Part shown: positions 10,121-19,460 of the stretch, piece by piece
Layout: the number at the start of each line of letters is the position of its first letter
How positions within the stretch are numbered: position 1 is the first letter of the stretch
Assembly: GCF_965276875.1 (NCBI RefSeq)
Contig: NZ_OZ255701.1
Span: forward strand, 1,798,001-1,862,000
Source: Lichenicoccus sp965276875
GTDB lineage: Bacteria; Pseudomonadota; Alphaproteobacteria; Acetobacterales; Acetobacteraceae
DNA length: 64,000 nucleotides
Direction: 5' to 3'
The notes under the pieces: generated by a model
The model's input: only the letters and a program-made list of their open reading frames with translations
The model's database searches: none
Told to the model about the DNA's origin: nothing
Translations under genes and position numbers: made by a program

Positions 10121-13100
10121 GTGAAGGCGCGGTTCGCACGGCTGCGGATCGCCGGATTCAAGAGCTTCGCCGAGCCGGCGAGCGTCGAGATCCTGCCCGG
10201 TCTGACCGGCATCGTCGGGCCGAACGGCTGCGGCAAGTCCAATGTCGTCGAGGCGCTACGCTGGGTTATGGGCGAAAGCTCGGCGCGCAGCCTGCGCGGC
10301 GGCGAGATGGACGACCTCATCTTCGCCGGCACCGCCGGGCGGCCTGCCCGCAACGTCGCCGAGGTGACGCTGACCCTGGAGCGGCTGGACGACGTTGGGG
10401 GCGAGCTGGCGATCTCGCGCATCATCGAGCGCGGCGCCGGCAGCGCCTACCGGATCAACGGCAGCGAGGCGCGCGCCCGCGACGTGCAGACGCTGTTCGC
10501 CGACCTCGCCTCCGGCGCCCGCTCCTCGGCGATGGTCAGCCAGGGCCGGGTCGCGGCCATCGTCAATGCCGCCCCCGGGGAGCGCCGCTCGATCCTGGAG
10601 GAGGCCGCCGGCATCACCGGCCTGCACGCCCGCCGCCACGAAGCGGAGCTCAAGCTGCGCGCCGCGGAGAGCAATCTCGGCCGCGTCGGGGACATGCTGC
10701 GGCAGCTCGAAGCCAGACTTGGCGAACTCGATGCACAATCGGCGGAGGCGCGTCGCTACCGCGAGATTGCGGGCGGCCTACGCGACGCCGAGGCCGAGCT
10801 GCGGGCGTTGCTGCGGGCGCGCGCCGAGCGGGCACTGCGCGCAGCGCAGGACACCGCCGCCGCCGCGGAGACAAAGCTGGCCGAAATGCTGCCGCGCGCG
10901 CATGCCACGGCCACCGCCGAGCAGCAGGCCGAAGCGGCGATGCCGACCATGCGGGAGGCAGAGGCACACAGCCGCACCGTACTCGAGCGGGCCCGAATTG
11001 CCGGCGAGACCCTGGCCCGCGACGAGGCCCGGCGCGCGGCGGAGACCGCGGCGGCACTGGAGCGCGTCGAGCGCTGTCGCGGGGATGCGGACGCCGCGCA
11101 CGCACGCCTGCGTGACACTACCGCCGCGCGCGCGCGCATCGCCGCCCAACGCGAGGACACCAGCGCCCACGGCAGCGACCTGCCGGACCGTCTGCGCGCC
11201 GCCGAACAGGCGCTCGTGGCCGCGGCAACGGCCCTCGCGCAGGCTGAAGCGGTATTCGCCGAGGCCAGCGCCACGGAGACGGCGGCACGTGCCCGTTCGG
11301 AGCAGGTCATCCGCGAGCGAGACGCAGCACAGGACCGGCTGCGCCAGCTCGGCGGGCTGCTGACGCAAGGTGCTGCGGACGCGGCGCTGGCGGCAGCCAG
11401 AACACAAGCGGAGCAGGCCGGGGAGAGGCAGATGCGCACCGCCCGAGAGGCCGACGCGGCGCACCTGCGTGAGCAGGAGGCCAGCCGGATCGCGCTTGCG
11501 GCGCAGTCGGCCGAGCAGGAAGCGGACGCGCTGGCACTGCGCCTGGCCGCGGACGACGCAGACCTCACCCGTCAGCTGACGGACGCGCAGGCCGCGCACG
11601 CCACGCCAGAGCAGCTCCAGGCAGCACAGGCGCGCGTAGACGACGCGGTGGCGACAGTGGCCGAGGCGCGCCAGGCCCTGCACGGCGCCGAACAGGCAAG
11701 GCTGGAGGCCAGCCGGGGCCAGGCCGGGGCAGCGCGGCGGGCCGAGGACCTGGCCCATGCGGATGCGCGGGCCGCGCAGGCCGTGGCCGCGGCGGAGGCG
11801 GCGCATGCGAGCGCCTTGGCACGCGACGAGCAGCTCGCCCAAGAGGCTGCCGACGCGCAGGACCGTCTTGTTCCCGAGGCGGCACTCGCCGACGCCAGCT
11901 CCCGCGCGGCGCGGGCGGTAACGACGCTGGCCATGGCGCGGGACGCGCTGGCGCAAGGCGAGGCGGCGCATGGCGCCAGCGCGCGGCAGGCCGACGATGC
12001 CGAGCGCGCGCTCGGCGACGCGCGCGCCGAGCAGGCCCGACTGGAAGCGCACACCGAGGGGCTGTCGCGCGCGCTGACGGAACCGGCCCAGGCCGACAGC
12101 CATTGGCCGACCCTGGCGCAGACCATGCCGGTGCCGCCGGGCCTCGAACGCGCGTTTGCCGCCGTGCTGGCGGAGACCCTGCGGGCCGCGCTCGACGAGG
12201 CGGCGCCGCATTGCTGGCGAGACCTGGGCGAGTGCGACGCAGCGCCGTTACCCGAGGGTGCTGCTTGCCTTGCAGGCCTGATCGAGGCGCCGGCGGCCTT
12301 GCGCCGTATCCTCGGCGCGAGCGGACTGATCGAGGATATCGCCCAAGGCGACCGGTTGCAGGCCATGCTGTCACCCGGGCAGTGCCTGGTCACGCGCGAC
12401 GGCAGGCTGTGGCGATGGGACGGGCTGCGACGGATGGAGTTTGACGCACCCTCCGCAGCCGCGGCCAGCCTGACGCAGCACAACAGGCTGCGCGAACTCG
12501 TGGCGCAGGCGAGCGCGGCGGCGGTGCATGGCGCGAAGCTTGCCGAGCGAGCGTCAGGCCAGCGTGCTCTGCACGTGGCGGCTGCCAGGCGCGTGGCGCA
12601 GGCCCGGGCGGCGCGTGACGCAGCCGAGCGCGACCTCGCCGAGGCGCGGACGCATGCAGCGGCTTTGGCAGCAGGCCACGCTGCCGCCCAGGCGCTGCTG
12701 AAGGCAATCCTGCCGCAACGCGATGCAGCGGCGCGCACCCGCCAAGCGGCCGGCTTGGCGCTTGACGAGGCGCGCGCCAATCAGGCCGCCTTGCCGCGTT
12801 TGCGGGACGCGCAAGATCGGCTGGCGGCGGCGGGTGCCCGCACGGACAGCGCCGTCGTGGTCGAGACCGCGGCACAGGCAACACGCGAGCGCACGGAGGC
12901 AGCTCTCGAGGCTGCACGAGCCGAGCAGGCGACCCTGCGGGCCAGGCACGCCGAGGCGGAAAGCCGGCTCGAGGCCTTGCTGCCGCAATGCCAACGGCTG
13001 CGCGCGCAGCACGAAGCGGCACAAGCCGACGCGGCGCGCGCCCGCATTGCCCGCGCGGCACTGCCGCCACCGGAGCAGACGCGCACGGCGCTCGCACAGG

Positions 13101-14524
13101 CGATCGAGGCGGCGACGCTGGCGCGGAGCGAAGCGGCGGCGCAGCGCCAAGCGCTTCACAATGCCGAGCAGCAGCGCGACCAAGCCAGCGCGGCCTATGC
13201 CGAGGCGGCCACCCTGGCCGCCCGGCTCGCCGCCCTCCAGGCCGAGGCCGCAGCCCTGCCAGACCTTGAAGCCGCGGGGGCGGCCAGCCTGCGGGCACGG
13301 CAGGCTTGGACGCAAGCCACGGAGCGGGAGACCGGCTGCCGCGAGACCCGCGCGCAGCTCGGCGCCGACGCGGCCGCATTGGAGGCGACCTGCGCCAATC
13401 TCGCCCGGGCGCATGCGGACTGGCTGCAAAGCGAGGCGTCGGCGCGCCAGAACCACGAAGAGGCGCTCGCGCGCCTGACCGAAGTGCTGCGCGCCTACAC
13501 GGCCCTAGCTGAGGCGCCGGCGGCCGAGCAGCGCGCCGCACAGGACCGCACGCTGGCCGAGGCGGAGTCGACACACGCACTGGCCCAAGCGGCGCTGGAG
13601 CGTGCGGCACAATCGCTCAACGCGGCGCAGGCGGCGCGGCGCCAGGCGGAACTGGCGGTGGCGGACGCGACGCAGGCGGACCTGCGCGCACGCGGCCAGC
13701 TTGACCAGGCCGAGGCGATGCTGGCTCAGTTGCCCGAGCCGGACGGAAGGGAGGCGCCACGCGACCTCTCGGACGCCGCCGAGGCCAGCCTGCGACGGCG
13801 GATCGCGCGGCTCGGCCGCGAGCGCGACGAGATCGGGCCGGTGAACCTGCGCGCCGAGGTCGAGCGCGAAGCCGCACGGGCGCAGGCAGACGAGATCGCC
13901 CGCGAACACGCCGAACTGGAGGCCGCCATCGCCCGGCTGCGCGGCTCGATCGGCCATCTCAACCGAGAGGGGCGCGAGCGGCTGCTGGCGGTGTTCGCGT
14001 CGGTTGATGCGCAGTTCCAGGCGCTGTTCGCGCGCATGTTCAACGGCGGCCGCGCGCATTTGGCGATGGTCGGCGACGAGGACCCGCTGGCCGCCGGGCT
14101 GGAGCTGTATGCGCAGCCGCCGGGCAAGAAGCTGGCGGCTTTGTCGCTGCTGTCCGGCGGTGAGCAGGCGCTGTGCGCGCTGTCGCTGATCTTCGCGGTG
14201 TTCCGCTGCAATCCGGCACCGATCTGCGTGCTGGACGAGGTCGACGCGCCGCTCGACGATGCCAATGTCGGCCGCTTCGTGGCCTTGCTCGCCGACATGG
14301 TGGCGCAGACCGACACCCGCTTCCTGGTGGTCACGCATCACCAGCTGACGATGGCGCATATGGACCGGCTCTACGGGGTGACCATGCAGGAACGCGGCGT
14401 CAGCCGCGTGCTCTCGGTGGATCTGGCGGCGGCGGCGCTGGTCAGCGCCAGTGCGCCGGGATCCAGCGGCCGCGGCGGCCCCAATGGCCGGGGATCCAGG
14501 CGTGATAGCCCGGACGCCGCCTGA
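10121..14524 (+). CDS. smc: Chromosome segregation protein SMC
   Basis: ABC-type ATPase that compacts and segregates the chromosome with ScpA/ScpB. The 1467-residue product has the N-terminal head (FKSFAEP, Walker A GPNGCGKSN near residue 32), two very Ala/Glu/Arg-rich coiled-coil arms, a hinge in the 630-780 region, and the C-terminal head (signature LSGGEQALCALSLIF, Walker B ICVLDEVDAPLDDANVG). It is longer than the usual 1150-1200 residues, as in other Acetobacteraceae-like sequences with extended arms. The start is GTG 10121. The last ~27 codons run antisense to the next gene, so the extreme tail may be non-essential. Confidence 0.95.
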   Translation: MKARFARLRIAGFKSFAEPASVEILPGLTGIVGPNGCGKSNVVEALRWVMGESSARSLRGGEMDDLIFAGTAGRPARNVAEVTLTLERLDDVGGELAISRIIERGAGSAYRINGSEARARDVQTLFADLASGARSSAMVSQGRVAAIVNAAPGERRSILEEAAGITGLHARRHEAELKLRAAESNLGRVGDMLRQLEARLGELDAQSAEARRYREIAGGLRDAEAELRALLRARAERALRAAQDTAAAAETKLAEMLPRAHATATAEQQAEAAMPTMREAEAHSRTVLERARIAGETLARDEARRAAETAAALERVERCRGDADAAHARLRDTTAARARIAAQREDTSAHGSDLPDRLRAAEQALVAAATALAQAEAVFAEASATETAARARSEQVIRERDAAQDRLRQLGGLLTQGAADAALAAARTQAEQAGERQMRTAREADAAHLREQEASRIALAAQSAEQEADALALRLAADDADLTRQLTDAQAAHATPEQLQAAQARVDDAVATVAEARQALHGAEQARLEASRGQAGAARRAEDLAHADARAAQAVAAAEAAHASALARDEQLAQEAADAQDRLVPEAALADASSRAARAVTTLAMARDALAQGEAAHGASARQADDAERALGDARAEQARLEAHTEGLSRALTEPAQADSHWPTLAQTMPVPPGLERAFAAVLAETLRAALDEAAPHCWRDLGECDAAPLPEGAACLAGLIEAPAALRRILGASGLIEDIAQGDRLQAMLSPGQCLVTRDGRLWRWDGLRRMEFDAPSAAAASLTQHNRLRELVAQASAAAVHGAKLAERASGQRALHVAAARRVAQARAARDAAERDLAEARTHAAALAAGHAAAQALLKAILPQRDAAARTRQAAGLALDEARANQAALPRLRDAQDRLAAAGARTDSAVVVETAAQATRERTEAALEAARAEQATLRARHAEAESRLEALLPQCQRLRAQHEAAQADAARARIARAALPPPEQTRTALAQAIEAATLARSEAAAQRQALHNAEQQRDQASAAYAEAATLAARLAALQAEAAALPDLEAAGAASLRARQAWTQATERETGCRETRAQLGADAAALEATCANLARAHADWLQSEASARQNHEEALARLTEVLRAYTALAEAPAAEQRAAQDRTLAEAESTHALAQAALERAAQSLNAAQAARRQAELAVADATQADLRARGQLDQAEAMLAQLPEPDGREAPRDLSDAAEASLRRRIARLGRERDEIGPVNLRAEVEREAARAQADEIAREHAELEAAIARLRGSIGHLNREGRERLLAVFASVDAQFQALFARMFNGGRAHLAMVGDEDPLAAGLELYAQPPGKKLAALSLLSGGEQALCALSLIFAVFRCNPAPICVLDEVDAPLDDANVGRFVALLADMVAQTDTRFLVVTHHQLTMAHMDRLYGVTMQERGVSRVLSVDLAAAALVSASAPGSSGRGGPNGRGSRRDSPDAA

Positions 14525-14729
14525 CATAGACGCCGGGCACCCAGACATAGCGCACGCCGTTCCAGCGCCAGCCGCCGCGTCGCCAGATATGGCCCGGGCC
14601 CGGCGGCGGCGGCACCACCTCCACTGGCGGCGGCGGCAGCGGCGGATAGGCCGCGGCGAGCGTGGGCGCCAGCACGGCAGGTCCGGCGACGGCGAACAGC
14701 AAAGCGAGTGCGCGCAGATGTCGGGTCAT
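14442..14729 (-). CDS. Exported WxxGxW-repeat protein
   Basis: A 95-residue small secreted protein: signal peptide to about residue 27 (ending LAAA-YPP), a Pro-rich segment, then tryptophan motifs of the W-x-x-G-x-W kind (RRGGWRWNG, VWVPGVYV, AWIPGHWG). Such proteins are common in proteobacterial envelopes with no defined function. AGAGGA in the end of the preceding phosphoesterase gene serves as ribosome site, and only two bases separate the genes, so this is the last gene of the ECF-sigma operon. Its 3' end overlaps smc by 83 bases on the other strand. Confidence 0.75.
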   Translation of the reverse strand: MTRHLRALALLFAVAGPAVLAPTLAAAYPPLPPPPVEVVPPPPGPGHIWRRGGWRWNGVRYVWVPGVYVRRRPGYHAWIPGHWGRRGRWIPAHWR

Positions 14730-14731
14730 GT

Positions 14732-16120
14732 CTATCCTCTTGAATCGTGGGGTGTCGGCGCAGGCGGGGTCAATGTCGTCTTCGGATGCTCCGGGAGGAT
14801 CACCGGCGGCCGCGGCGGCTGCGCGAAATCGAAATCGCGGGTCAGGTCGCCGAGTGCTGCCGCATTCTCGCGTATGTCGGGGCGTCCGTCCGGACGCCCG
14901 TCGGTCGCCGGATTAAGCCTCGCGCCTTCCAGAAAGTCATCCTCGATGAATTTCAGGTAGGCGTCGAAGCTGACAGTCTGATGGTCAACAACGCCGCGCC
15001 GCGCGTAGGGGCTGATGACCAGGCCGGGCACACGCAAGCCATAGCCGAGGGCATCGACATGCGGCGGCACGACCTGGTCGTAGAAGCCGCCCCAATCGTC
15101 CCAGGCCAGGAAGATCGCGGTGCTGTCCCAGTCCGGGCTGCGCATCACGGCGTTGATCAGGGTCGTCACATAGGATTGGCCGGTGCTCACCAGCGCCGGC
15201 GGATGCTCGCTGTCGCGAAAGCTGGGGATCACCCAGGAGACCGCGGGCAGCGTTCCGGACCGGGCCGCGGTGAAGAAGTCGGCGACCTGTCTGATGTCGC
15301 CCTGCTGGTTGTCGGCATGCACGTCGCTGAATTGCGGCAGCACGTTCCAGATCGCCGGCACATGGTCCCGGCCGTGCCTGACGAGGTGCCGCATCAAAGG
15401 GGTAGCCGCCGGACTGTCGATATAGCTCGCCCACGTGACGTGATGGCGGTCGAGCAGCCAAGTCAGGTCTGTCCAGCCATAGGGGGTGGCGACGTCGCGG
15501 CGCGGACGCTTGCGCACGAGGGCGCTCCGGCAGCTTATCGGGTCAGACAGTGTCTCACATGTGGCTGACCAGCCCGAGACCATATAAAGGTGCGAGGGCA
15601 GGCTCCAGGACGCGACCGGCTCGAACATATGGTCCTGCAGCACGAACTCCCTGGCGTAGGCCCAGTAGTTCGGGATGTCGGAGGCGACGTGGTAGCCCAT
15701 TACCCGCCGTGCGTCCTGACCGCCGCCCTCGCCGCAGTTGGGATCGGACGCGGCATGGCACTTCCTGCCACGCGCCGCCGCGGCCACGGCGATGAACCCG
15801 TCCATGCTGCCGCCATCGATGACGGCTGTCGCCGCGACCGCGGAGTGCGGACCGCCGCCGTTGCGGTCGCGATGGTCGACGAACGGCCGCACGCAAGCAC
15901 CCGTAGCGCCGTCCGGGACGCAGACCGAAGGCACGCCGTCTTGCATCGGGATACCCTCGGCGCCTGGGAACGTGCCGAAATAGCTGTCGAAGGAGCGGTT
16001 CTCCTGCATGATGACGATCACGTGCCTGATCCTGTGGATGCCCGGCACCATGGCATGGGCCGGACCGCCGAAGCAGGCGATCATAATGGCCGCGAGACAC
16101 CGACGCATCATGCTCTCCAT
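14732..16120 (-). CDS. Secreted phosphoesterase (phospholipase C / acid phosphatase family)
   Basis: A 462-residue member of the PF04185 phosphoesterase family that hydrolyses phosphodiesters or phosphomonoesters outside the cytoplasm. Signature VIVIMQENRSFDSYFG lies near residue 34 with signal peptide before it; later metal or substrate motifs include SLPSHLYMVSG and AWDDWGGFYDQVVPP. The inner ATG at 16108 (MRRCLAAIMIACFGG) is a plausible alternative start because GGAGAG lies just before it. It stands 9 bases after the periplasmic sensor gene and 2 before the WxxGxW gene, so it is likely under ECF sigma control. Confidence 0.87.
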   Translation of the reverse strand: MESMMRRCLAAIMIACFGGPAHAMVPGIHRIRHVIVIMQENRSFDSYFGTFPGAEGIPMQDGVPSVCVPDGATGACVRPFVDHRDRNGGGPHSAVAATAVIDGGSMDGFIAVAAAARGRKCHAASDPNCGEGGGQDARRVMGYHVASDIPNYWAYAREFVLQDHMFEPVASWSLPSHLYMVSGWSATCETLSDPISCRSALVRKRPRRDVATPYGWTDLTWLLDRHHVTWASYIDSPAATPLMRHLVRHGRDHVPAIWNVLPQFSDVHADNQQGDIRQVADFFTAARSGTLPAVSWVIPSFRDSEHPPALVSTGQSYVTTLINAVMRSPDWDSTAIFLAWDDWGGFYDQVVPPHVDALGYGLRVPGLVISPYARRGVVDHQTVSFDAYLKFIEDDFLEGARLNPATDGRPDGRPDIRENAAALGDLTRDFDFAQPPRPPVILPEHPKTTLTPPAPTPHDSRG

Positions 16121-16129
16121 ACCGTCGTC

Positions 16130-16627
16130 CTACCGTTGAACGGCGGCCGGCGGCGAACCCGTCGCGCGCGCGGGATGACGCAGCGGGCCGCCGTGTTCCA
16201 GGCCGCGTGCCAGCACCGCCCGCTCGCCGGCGGGCAGGGTGGCGGCGAACTCGACGGCGACACCCTCCAACCTGGTGCGCAGCGCGAAATCGGCGTCGCG
16301 CGCGCGCGCCAAAGCGGCGTTGACGGCATCCCGGTCGAAGTGCGGCTGCACGAACAAACGTGCCGCCTCGAAGCGACTGGCACGGGCAGTTCGCGACAGG
16401 TCGCGATTGTCCTGGAGCACCTGGCGCAAAGTCTGACGGAAGCGGTGCCGGTCCGCCGCCGGCAGTCCCTGTCCGGCCATACGCAGCGGCCCGTGCGACA
16501 TGCGGGCATACGGGCGCCAAACGTCTTGCCGCGAGAGCACAGCCAAGCCGCCGCCGATCGCGCCCAAGGCGAACACGTTAGCGAACAGCGAAACCGCGAG
16601 CAGCACGGCGAGGCGCTGCCGCGTCAC
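16130..16627 (-). CDS. Periplasmic heavy-metal-sensor-like protein (RsxX type)
   Basis: A 165-residue protein with one N-terminal membrane segment (LAVLLAVSLFANVFALGAIG) and a helical, Arg/Ala-rich periplasmic domain of the CnrX/CpxP/Spy-like type (for example HRFRQTLRQVL and RDADFALRTRLEGVAVEFAATLP). Members often sit with anti-sigma factors and sense envelope or metal stress. The start is GTG 16627, overlapping the anti-sigma stop as GTGA, so translation is probably coupled. A longer frame back to 16771 lies inside the anti-sigma gene and is not used. Confidence 0.75.
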   Translation of the reverse strand: MTRQRLAVLLAVSLFANVFALGAIGGGLAVLSRQDVWRPYARMSHGPLRMAGQGLPAADRHRFRQTLRQVLQDNRDLSRTARASRFEAARLFVQPHFDRDAVNAALARARDADFALRTRLEGVAVEFAATLPAGERAVLARGLEHGGPLRHPARATGSPPAAVQR

Positions 16628-17022
16628 TGATCGACCGGCGCGCCGAGCACGCGCAACCCGTAGAGCGGCCCGATCACCGGGTATGTGGCCGGTGTCGAGA
16701 TCGCCATGAAGCTGGCTCCGGCCGCCACCCCGCCGGCGAGGGTGGCGGCGGCACCGAGGCTGGAGAGCCACAGGCGCAGGCGGCGCGCGCGCGCGCGGCT
16801 TTGGACGGCCGCCGCCGCGATCCGGCCGGCCAGGGCGGCGCCCGGCGGCGGCACGGTCCAGGCCGCCAAGGTGTCGTCAAGCTTGCCGGCGCCCGCCAGC
16901 ATTGCGTTTGCGTCAGGGTGTTGGCGCAGATGCGCGCATGCCGCATCGCGTTCGGCCGCCGGCCAGCGGTCGAGATCGCCGCCGAATGCATCCGCCAGTG
17001 CTGCAAATCGCTCAGGGCTCAC
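16624..17022 (-). CDS. Membrane anti-sigma factor
   Basis: A 132-residue protein with a charged cytoplasmic N-terminus (FGGDLDRWPAAERDAACAHL, near residues 14-33) and a single membrane segment around residues 88-105 (LGAAATLAGGVAAGASFMA), leaving a short periplasmic tail. Together with its place directly behind an ECF sigma gene this marks it as the cognate anti-sigma factor. The GTG start overlaps the sigma stop as GTGA, and its own stop overlaps the next gene in the same way, giving near-stoichiometric coupled translation. No zinc-binding HxxxCxxC motif is present, so it is not of the ZAS type. Confidence 0.75.
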   Translation of the reverse strand: MSPERFAALADAFGGDLDRWPAAERDAACAHLRQHPDANAMLAGAGKLDDTLAAWTVPPPGAALAGRIAAAAVQSRARARRLRLWLSSLGAAATLAGGVAAGASFMAISTPATYPVIGPLYGLRVLGAPVDQ

Positions 17023-17567
17023 AGGTTGGCTCCCTCAAGCAAGACCCGCAGGGTCCGTCTGGCACGCGATAGCAGGCTTTCCACCGCCTCGACGCTGATC
17101 TCCAGGACCGCGGCGATCTCTATGTTGGAGCACGCCTGGTAGGTGTGCAGCATGATCGCCTGGCGCTGGCGCGGCGGCAGACCGGCCAGCGCCGACCTGA
17201 CCCGCCGGGCGACTTCGTCGCTGGCAATCCGCTGGTCGGCGGCGGGGGCTGGATCGATCTGTTCCGGCGGCTCCGCCAGCAGCACCTCGCGGCGCCTGCG
17301 CAGGCGGTCGGTGCACAAATTCAGCACCACCCGGTGCAGCCACGTGTCGAATCGCGCCTCTCCGGTGCGCCAGTCGCGCGCCTGCCGCCAGGTCCGCAGC
17401 AAAGCCTCCTGCGCCACGTCGTCCGCTTCGCCGGCGTCGCCGAGCAGGCGCGAGGCAAGCCCATGGATGCGGGGAAGCTTGCGTGCGACCAGGGCGCGCA
17501 GTGCCGCGTCCTCGCCACGGCCCACGGCGGCCACCAGTTCCGCATCCAAATCCGCCTGCATCCGCAC
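17019..17567 (-). CDS. ECF RNA polymerase sigma factor
   Basis: A 182-residue sigma-70 family factor with region 2 (GEADDVAQEALLRTWRQA and the following LHRVVLNLCTDRLRRRRE) and region 4 (LPPRQRQAIMLHTYQACSNIEIAAVL, VEAVESLLSRARRTLR). It starts at GTG 17567 or, six bases later, ATG 17561. It heads a five-gene set: sigma, anti-sigma, sensor, secreted phosphoesterase, WxxGxW protein. ECF factors usually regulate their own operon; I could not identify a convincing -35/-10 pair upstream. The inducing signal is unknown. Confidence 0.88.
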   Translation of the reverse strand: MRMQADLDAELVAAVGRGEDAALRALVARKLPRIHGLASRLLGDAGEADDVAQEALLRTWRQARDWRTGEARFDTWLHRVVLNLCTDRLRRRREVLLAEPPEQIDPAPAADQRIASDEVARRVRSALAGLPPRQRQAIMLHTYQACSNIEIAAVLEISVEAVESLLSRARRTLRVLLEGANL

Positions 17568-17677
17568 TCAGGACACTATTCTTCGACTGATGATGTCGCA
17601 TCGCATCCGGGTCGCCGGCTCATGATAAGCGTTCAACGTGCGTGCGCGCCGGATCCGTCGCGGCTTCGGATTGGGCG

Positions 17678-18445
17678 TTATAGGCGCATCCCGCCGGAAG
17701 CCTCGATCCGCTGCCCGGTCATCCAGCGATTATCCGCCGAGACCAATGAAGCGGCGATCGGTCCGATGTCGGAGACGCGTCCCGGCCGCCCGAGTGCCGT
17801 CATCTCCGAGACCATCCGGTTCACCTGCGGATTGTCGCGCACCATGCCGCCGCTGAAATCGGTCTCGATTGCGCCGGGTGCCAGCGTGTTGGCGGTAATC
17901 CCGCGCGCGGCGAGCTCGACCGCGAGATAGCGGGTGAAGACCTCGACGCCGCCCTTCATCATCGCATAGGCGGACGAGCCGGGAAGCGAGGCTCGCGCCA
18001 GCCCGCTGGAGATGTTCAGGATCCGCGCGCCGTCGGCGAGCATCGGCAGTAACCGCTGGGTCAGGAAGTATGGCCCCTTGAGGTGCACGCGCATCACCTC
18101 GTCGAACTCATGCTCCGTGGTCTCGGCGATCGAATTGTGCAGGCTGGTGCCCGCGTTGTTGATCAGCACGTCGAAGCTCTTGCGCGTCCAGACGCGATCG
18201 AGCGTGCTCGCCAGCCGCTCCGCGAACGCGTCGAAGCTCGCGACATCACCGGCATCAAGCTGCAGGGCAGCGGCGCGTCGGCCACTCGCCTCGATGCCGC
18301 GCACCACCGCCTCCGCTTCGTCCTGGCGCGCACGCCAGGTCACGATGACGTCGGCGCCGGCGCGCGCGAGGTGCTCGGCCATGCCGCGCCCGAGGCCGCG
18401 GCTGCCGCCGGTCACAAGCGCGATCGTTCTGTCGGTCTGGTCCAT
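17678..18445 (-). CDS. SDR-family oxidoreductase
   Basis: A 255-residue classical short-chain dehydrogenase/reductase: cofactor motif TGGSRGLGRG near residue 13, NNAG near 95, serine in NISSGLA, catalytic YAMMK, and a PGAIETD loop. The arginine after the second strand (WRARQ) suggests NADP(H). The substrate cannot be told. It is divergent from a LysR regulator, the usual layout for a regulator and its target gene, so it may respond to a small metabolite or redox stress. Confidence 0.88.
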   Translation of the reverse strand: MDQTDRTIALVTGGSRGLGRGMAEHLARAGADVIVTWRARQDEAEAVVRGIEASGRRAAALQLDAGDVASFDAFAERLASTLDRVWTRKSFDVLINNAGTSLHNSIAETTEHEFDEVMRVHLKGPYFLTQRLLPMLADGARILNISSGLARASLPGSSAYAMMKGGVEVFTRYLAVELAARGITANTLAPGAIETDFSGGMVRDNPQVNRMVSEMTALGRPGRVSDIGPIAASLVSADNRWMTGQRIEASGGMRL

Positions 18446-18550
18446 CGGAATACTCCCTATCCTGGGTGGGGAGTGGATATGGCTGCTGGGTCGTCTCGAA
18501 CAATTCGGGCGATCTTGCCATCAGCGTTCGAGTCGGGCGAACAATCCGGA

Positions 18551-19453
18551 ATGGACAGACTCTCTGCCATGCGCCTGTTTGTCCGCGTCGTGGAGCGGCG
18601 CAATTTTCGCGCCGCCGCCGCCGACCTGGGTCTGCCGCGATCGAGTGCCACCGCCGGGATCAAGGCGCTGGAAGCCGAGCTCGGCGCGGCGCTGCTGCGG
18701 CGGACCACGCGCCATGTCGCACCGACCGAGGAGGGCGAGGCGTATCACCGTCATTGCGTCTCGGTGCTGGCCGACATCGACGACGCCGAAGCGGCGCTGC
18801 GCGGCGGCGGCGGCAACGCCCTGGGCGTGCTGCGCGTCGACACCAACGCCCACCTCGCACGCACCTGGCTGCTGCCCGAGTTGCCGCGTTTTCTCGAACG
18901 CCACCCTGGTCTGCGCTTCCATCTCGGCGAGGGCGACCGGCTGGTGAACCTCGTGCGCGAGGGCGTCGACTGCGTCATCCGCGGCGGCGAGATAGATGAC
19001 AGCGATCTCATGATACGGCGCCTCGGCCTGCTCGCGGAGGTCACCTGCGCGAGCCCGGCCTACCTCGCGCGCCACGGAACGCCAAGCACGACTGACGATC
19101 TCGCCGGGCACGAGATGGTCGGGTTCGTTTCCTCGCGCACCGGCGGCGCACTGCCGCTGGGATTCGTCATCAACGGACGCGTGCGTGAGGTCACCTTGCC
19201 GGCGCGCGTCACCGCATCGAGCAGCGACAGTTGCGCGGTGCTCGCGCGCCTCGGACTGGGGCTGGTGCAGGCGCCGCTGATCCGCTTTGCCGACGATCTG
19301 AAGACCGGTGCGATGGTCGAAGTGCTCCGACCCTTTCGTCCGACACCGCTGCCGGTCTCGCTGCTCTACCCGCGGACCCGGCTGGTGCCATCCCGTCTGC
19401 GCGCCTTCATCGACTGGCTCGACGAGGTGCTGGTCCCGCATCTCACCGACTGA
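18551..19453 (+). CDS. LysR-family transcriptional regulator
   Basis: A 300-residue LysR regulator with the N-terminal winged helix (FRAAAADLGLPRSSATAGIK, then ALEAELGAALLRRTTR) and a C-terminal periplasmic-binding-protein-like effector domain (about residues 88-295). The ATG at 18551 fits the family start MDRLSAMRLFVRVVE. The sequence resembles the AaeR/DmlR-like subgroup regulating an adjacent oxidoreductase. Divergent from the SDR gene, with a 105-base intergenic region that should hold the operator; I did not find a clear T-N11-A box. Its stop is 7 bases from the convergent mscS-like gene. Confidence 0.9.
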   Translation: MDRLSAMRLFVRVVERRNFRAAAADLGLPRSSATAGIKALEAELGAALLRRTTRHVAPTEEGEAYHRHCVSVLADIDDAEAALRGGGGNALGVLRVDTNAHLARTWLLPELPRFLERHPGLRFHLGEGDRLVNLVREGVDCVIRGGEIDDSDLMIRRLGLLAEVTCASPAYLARHGTPSTTDDLAGHEMVGFVSSRTGGALPLGFVINGRVREVTLPARVTASSSDSCAVLARLGLGLVQAPLIRFADDLKTGAMVEVLRPFRPTPLPVSLLYPRTRLVPSRLRAFIDWLDEVLVPHLTD

Positions 19454-19460
19454 GCCAGGT

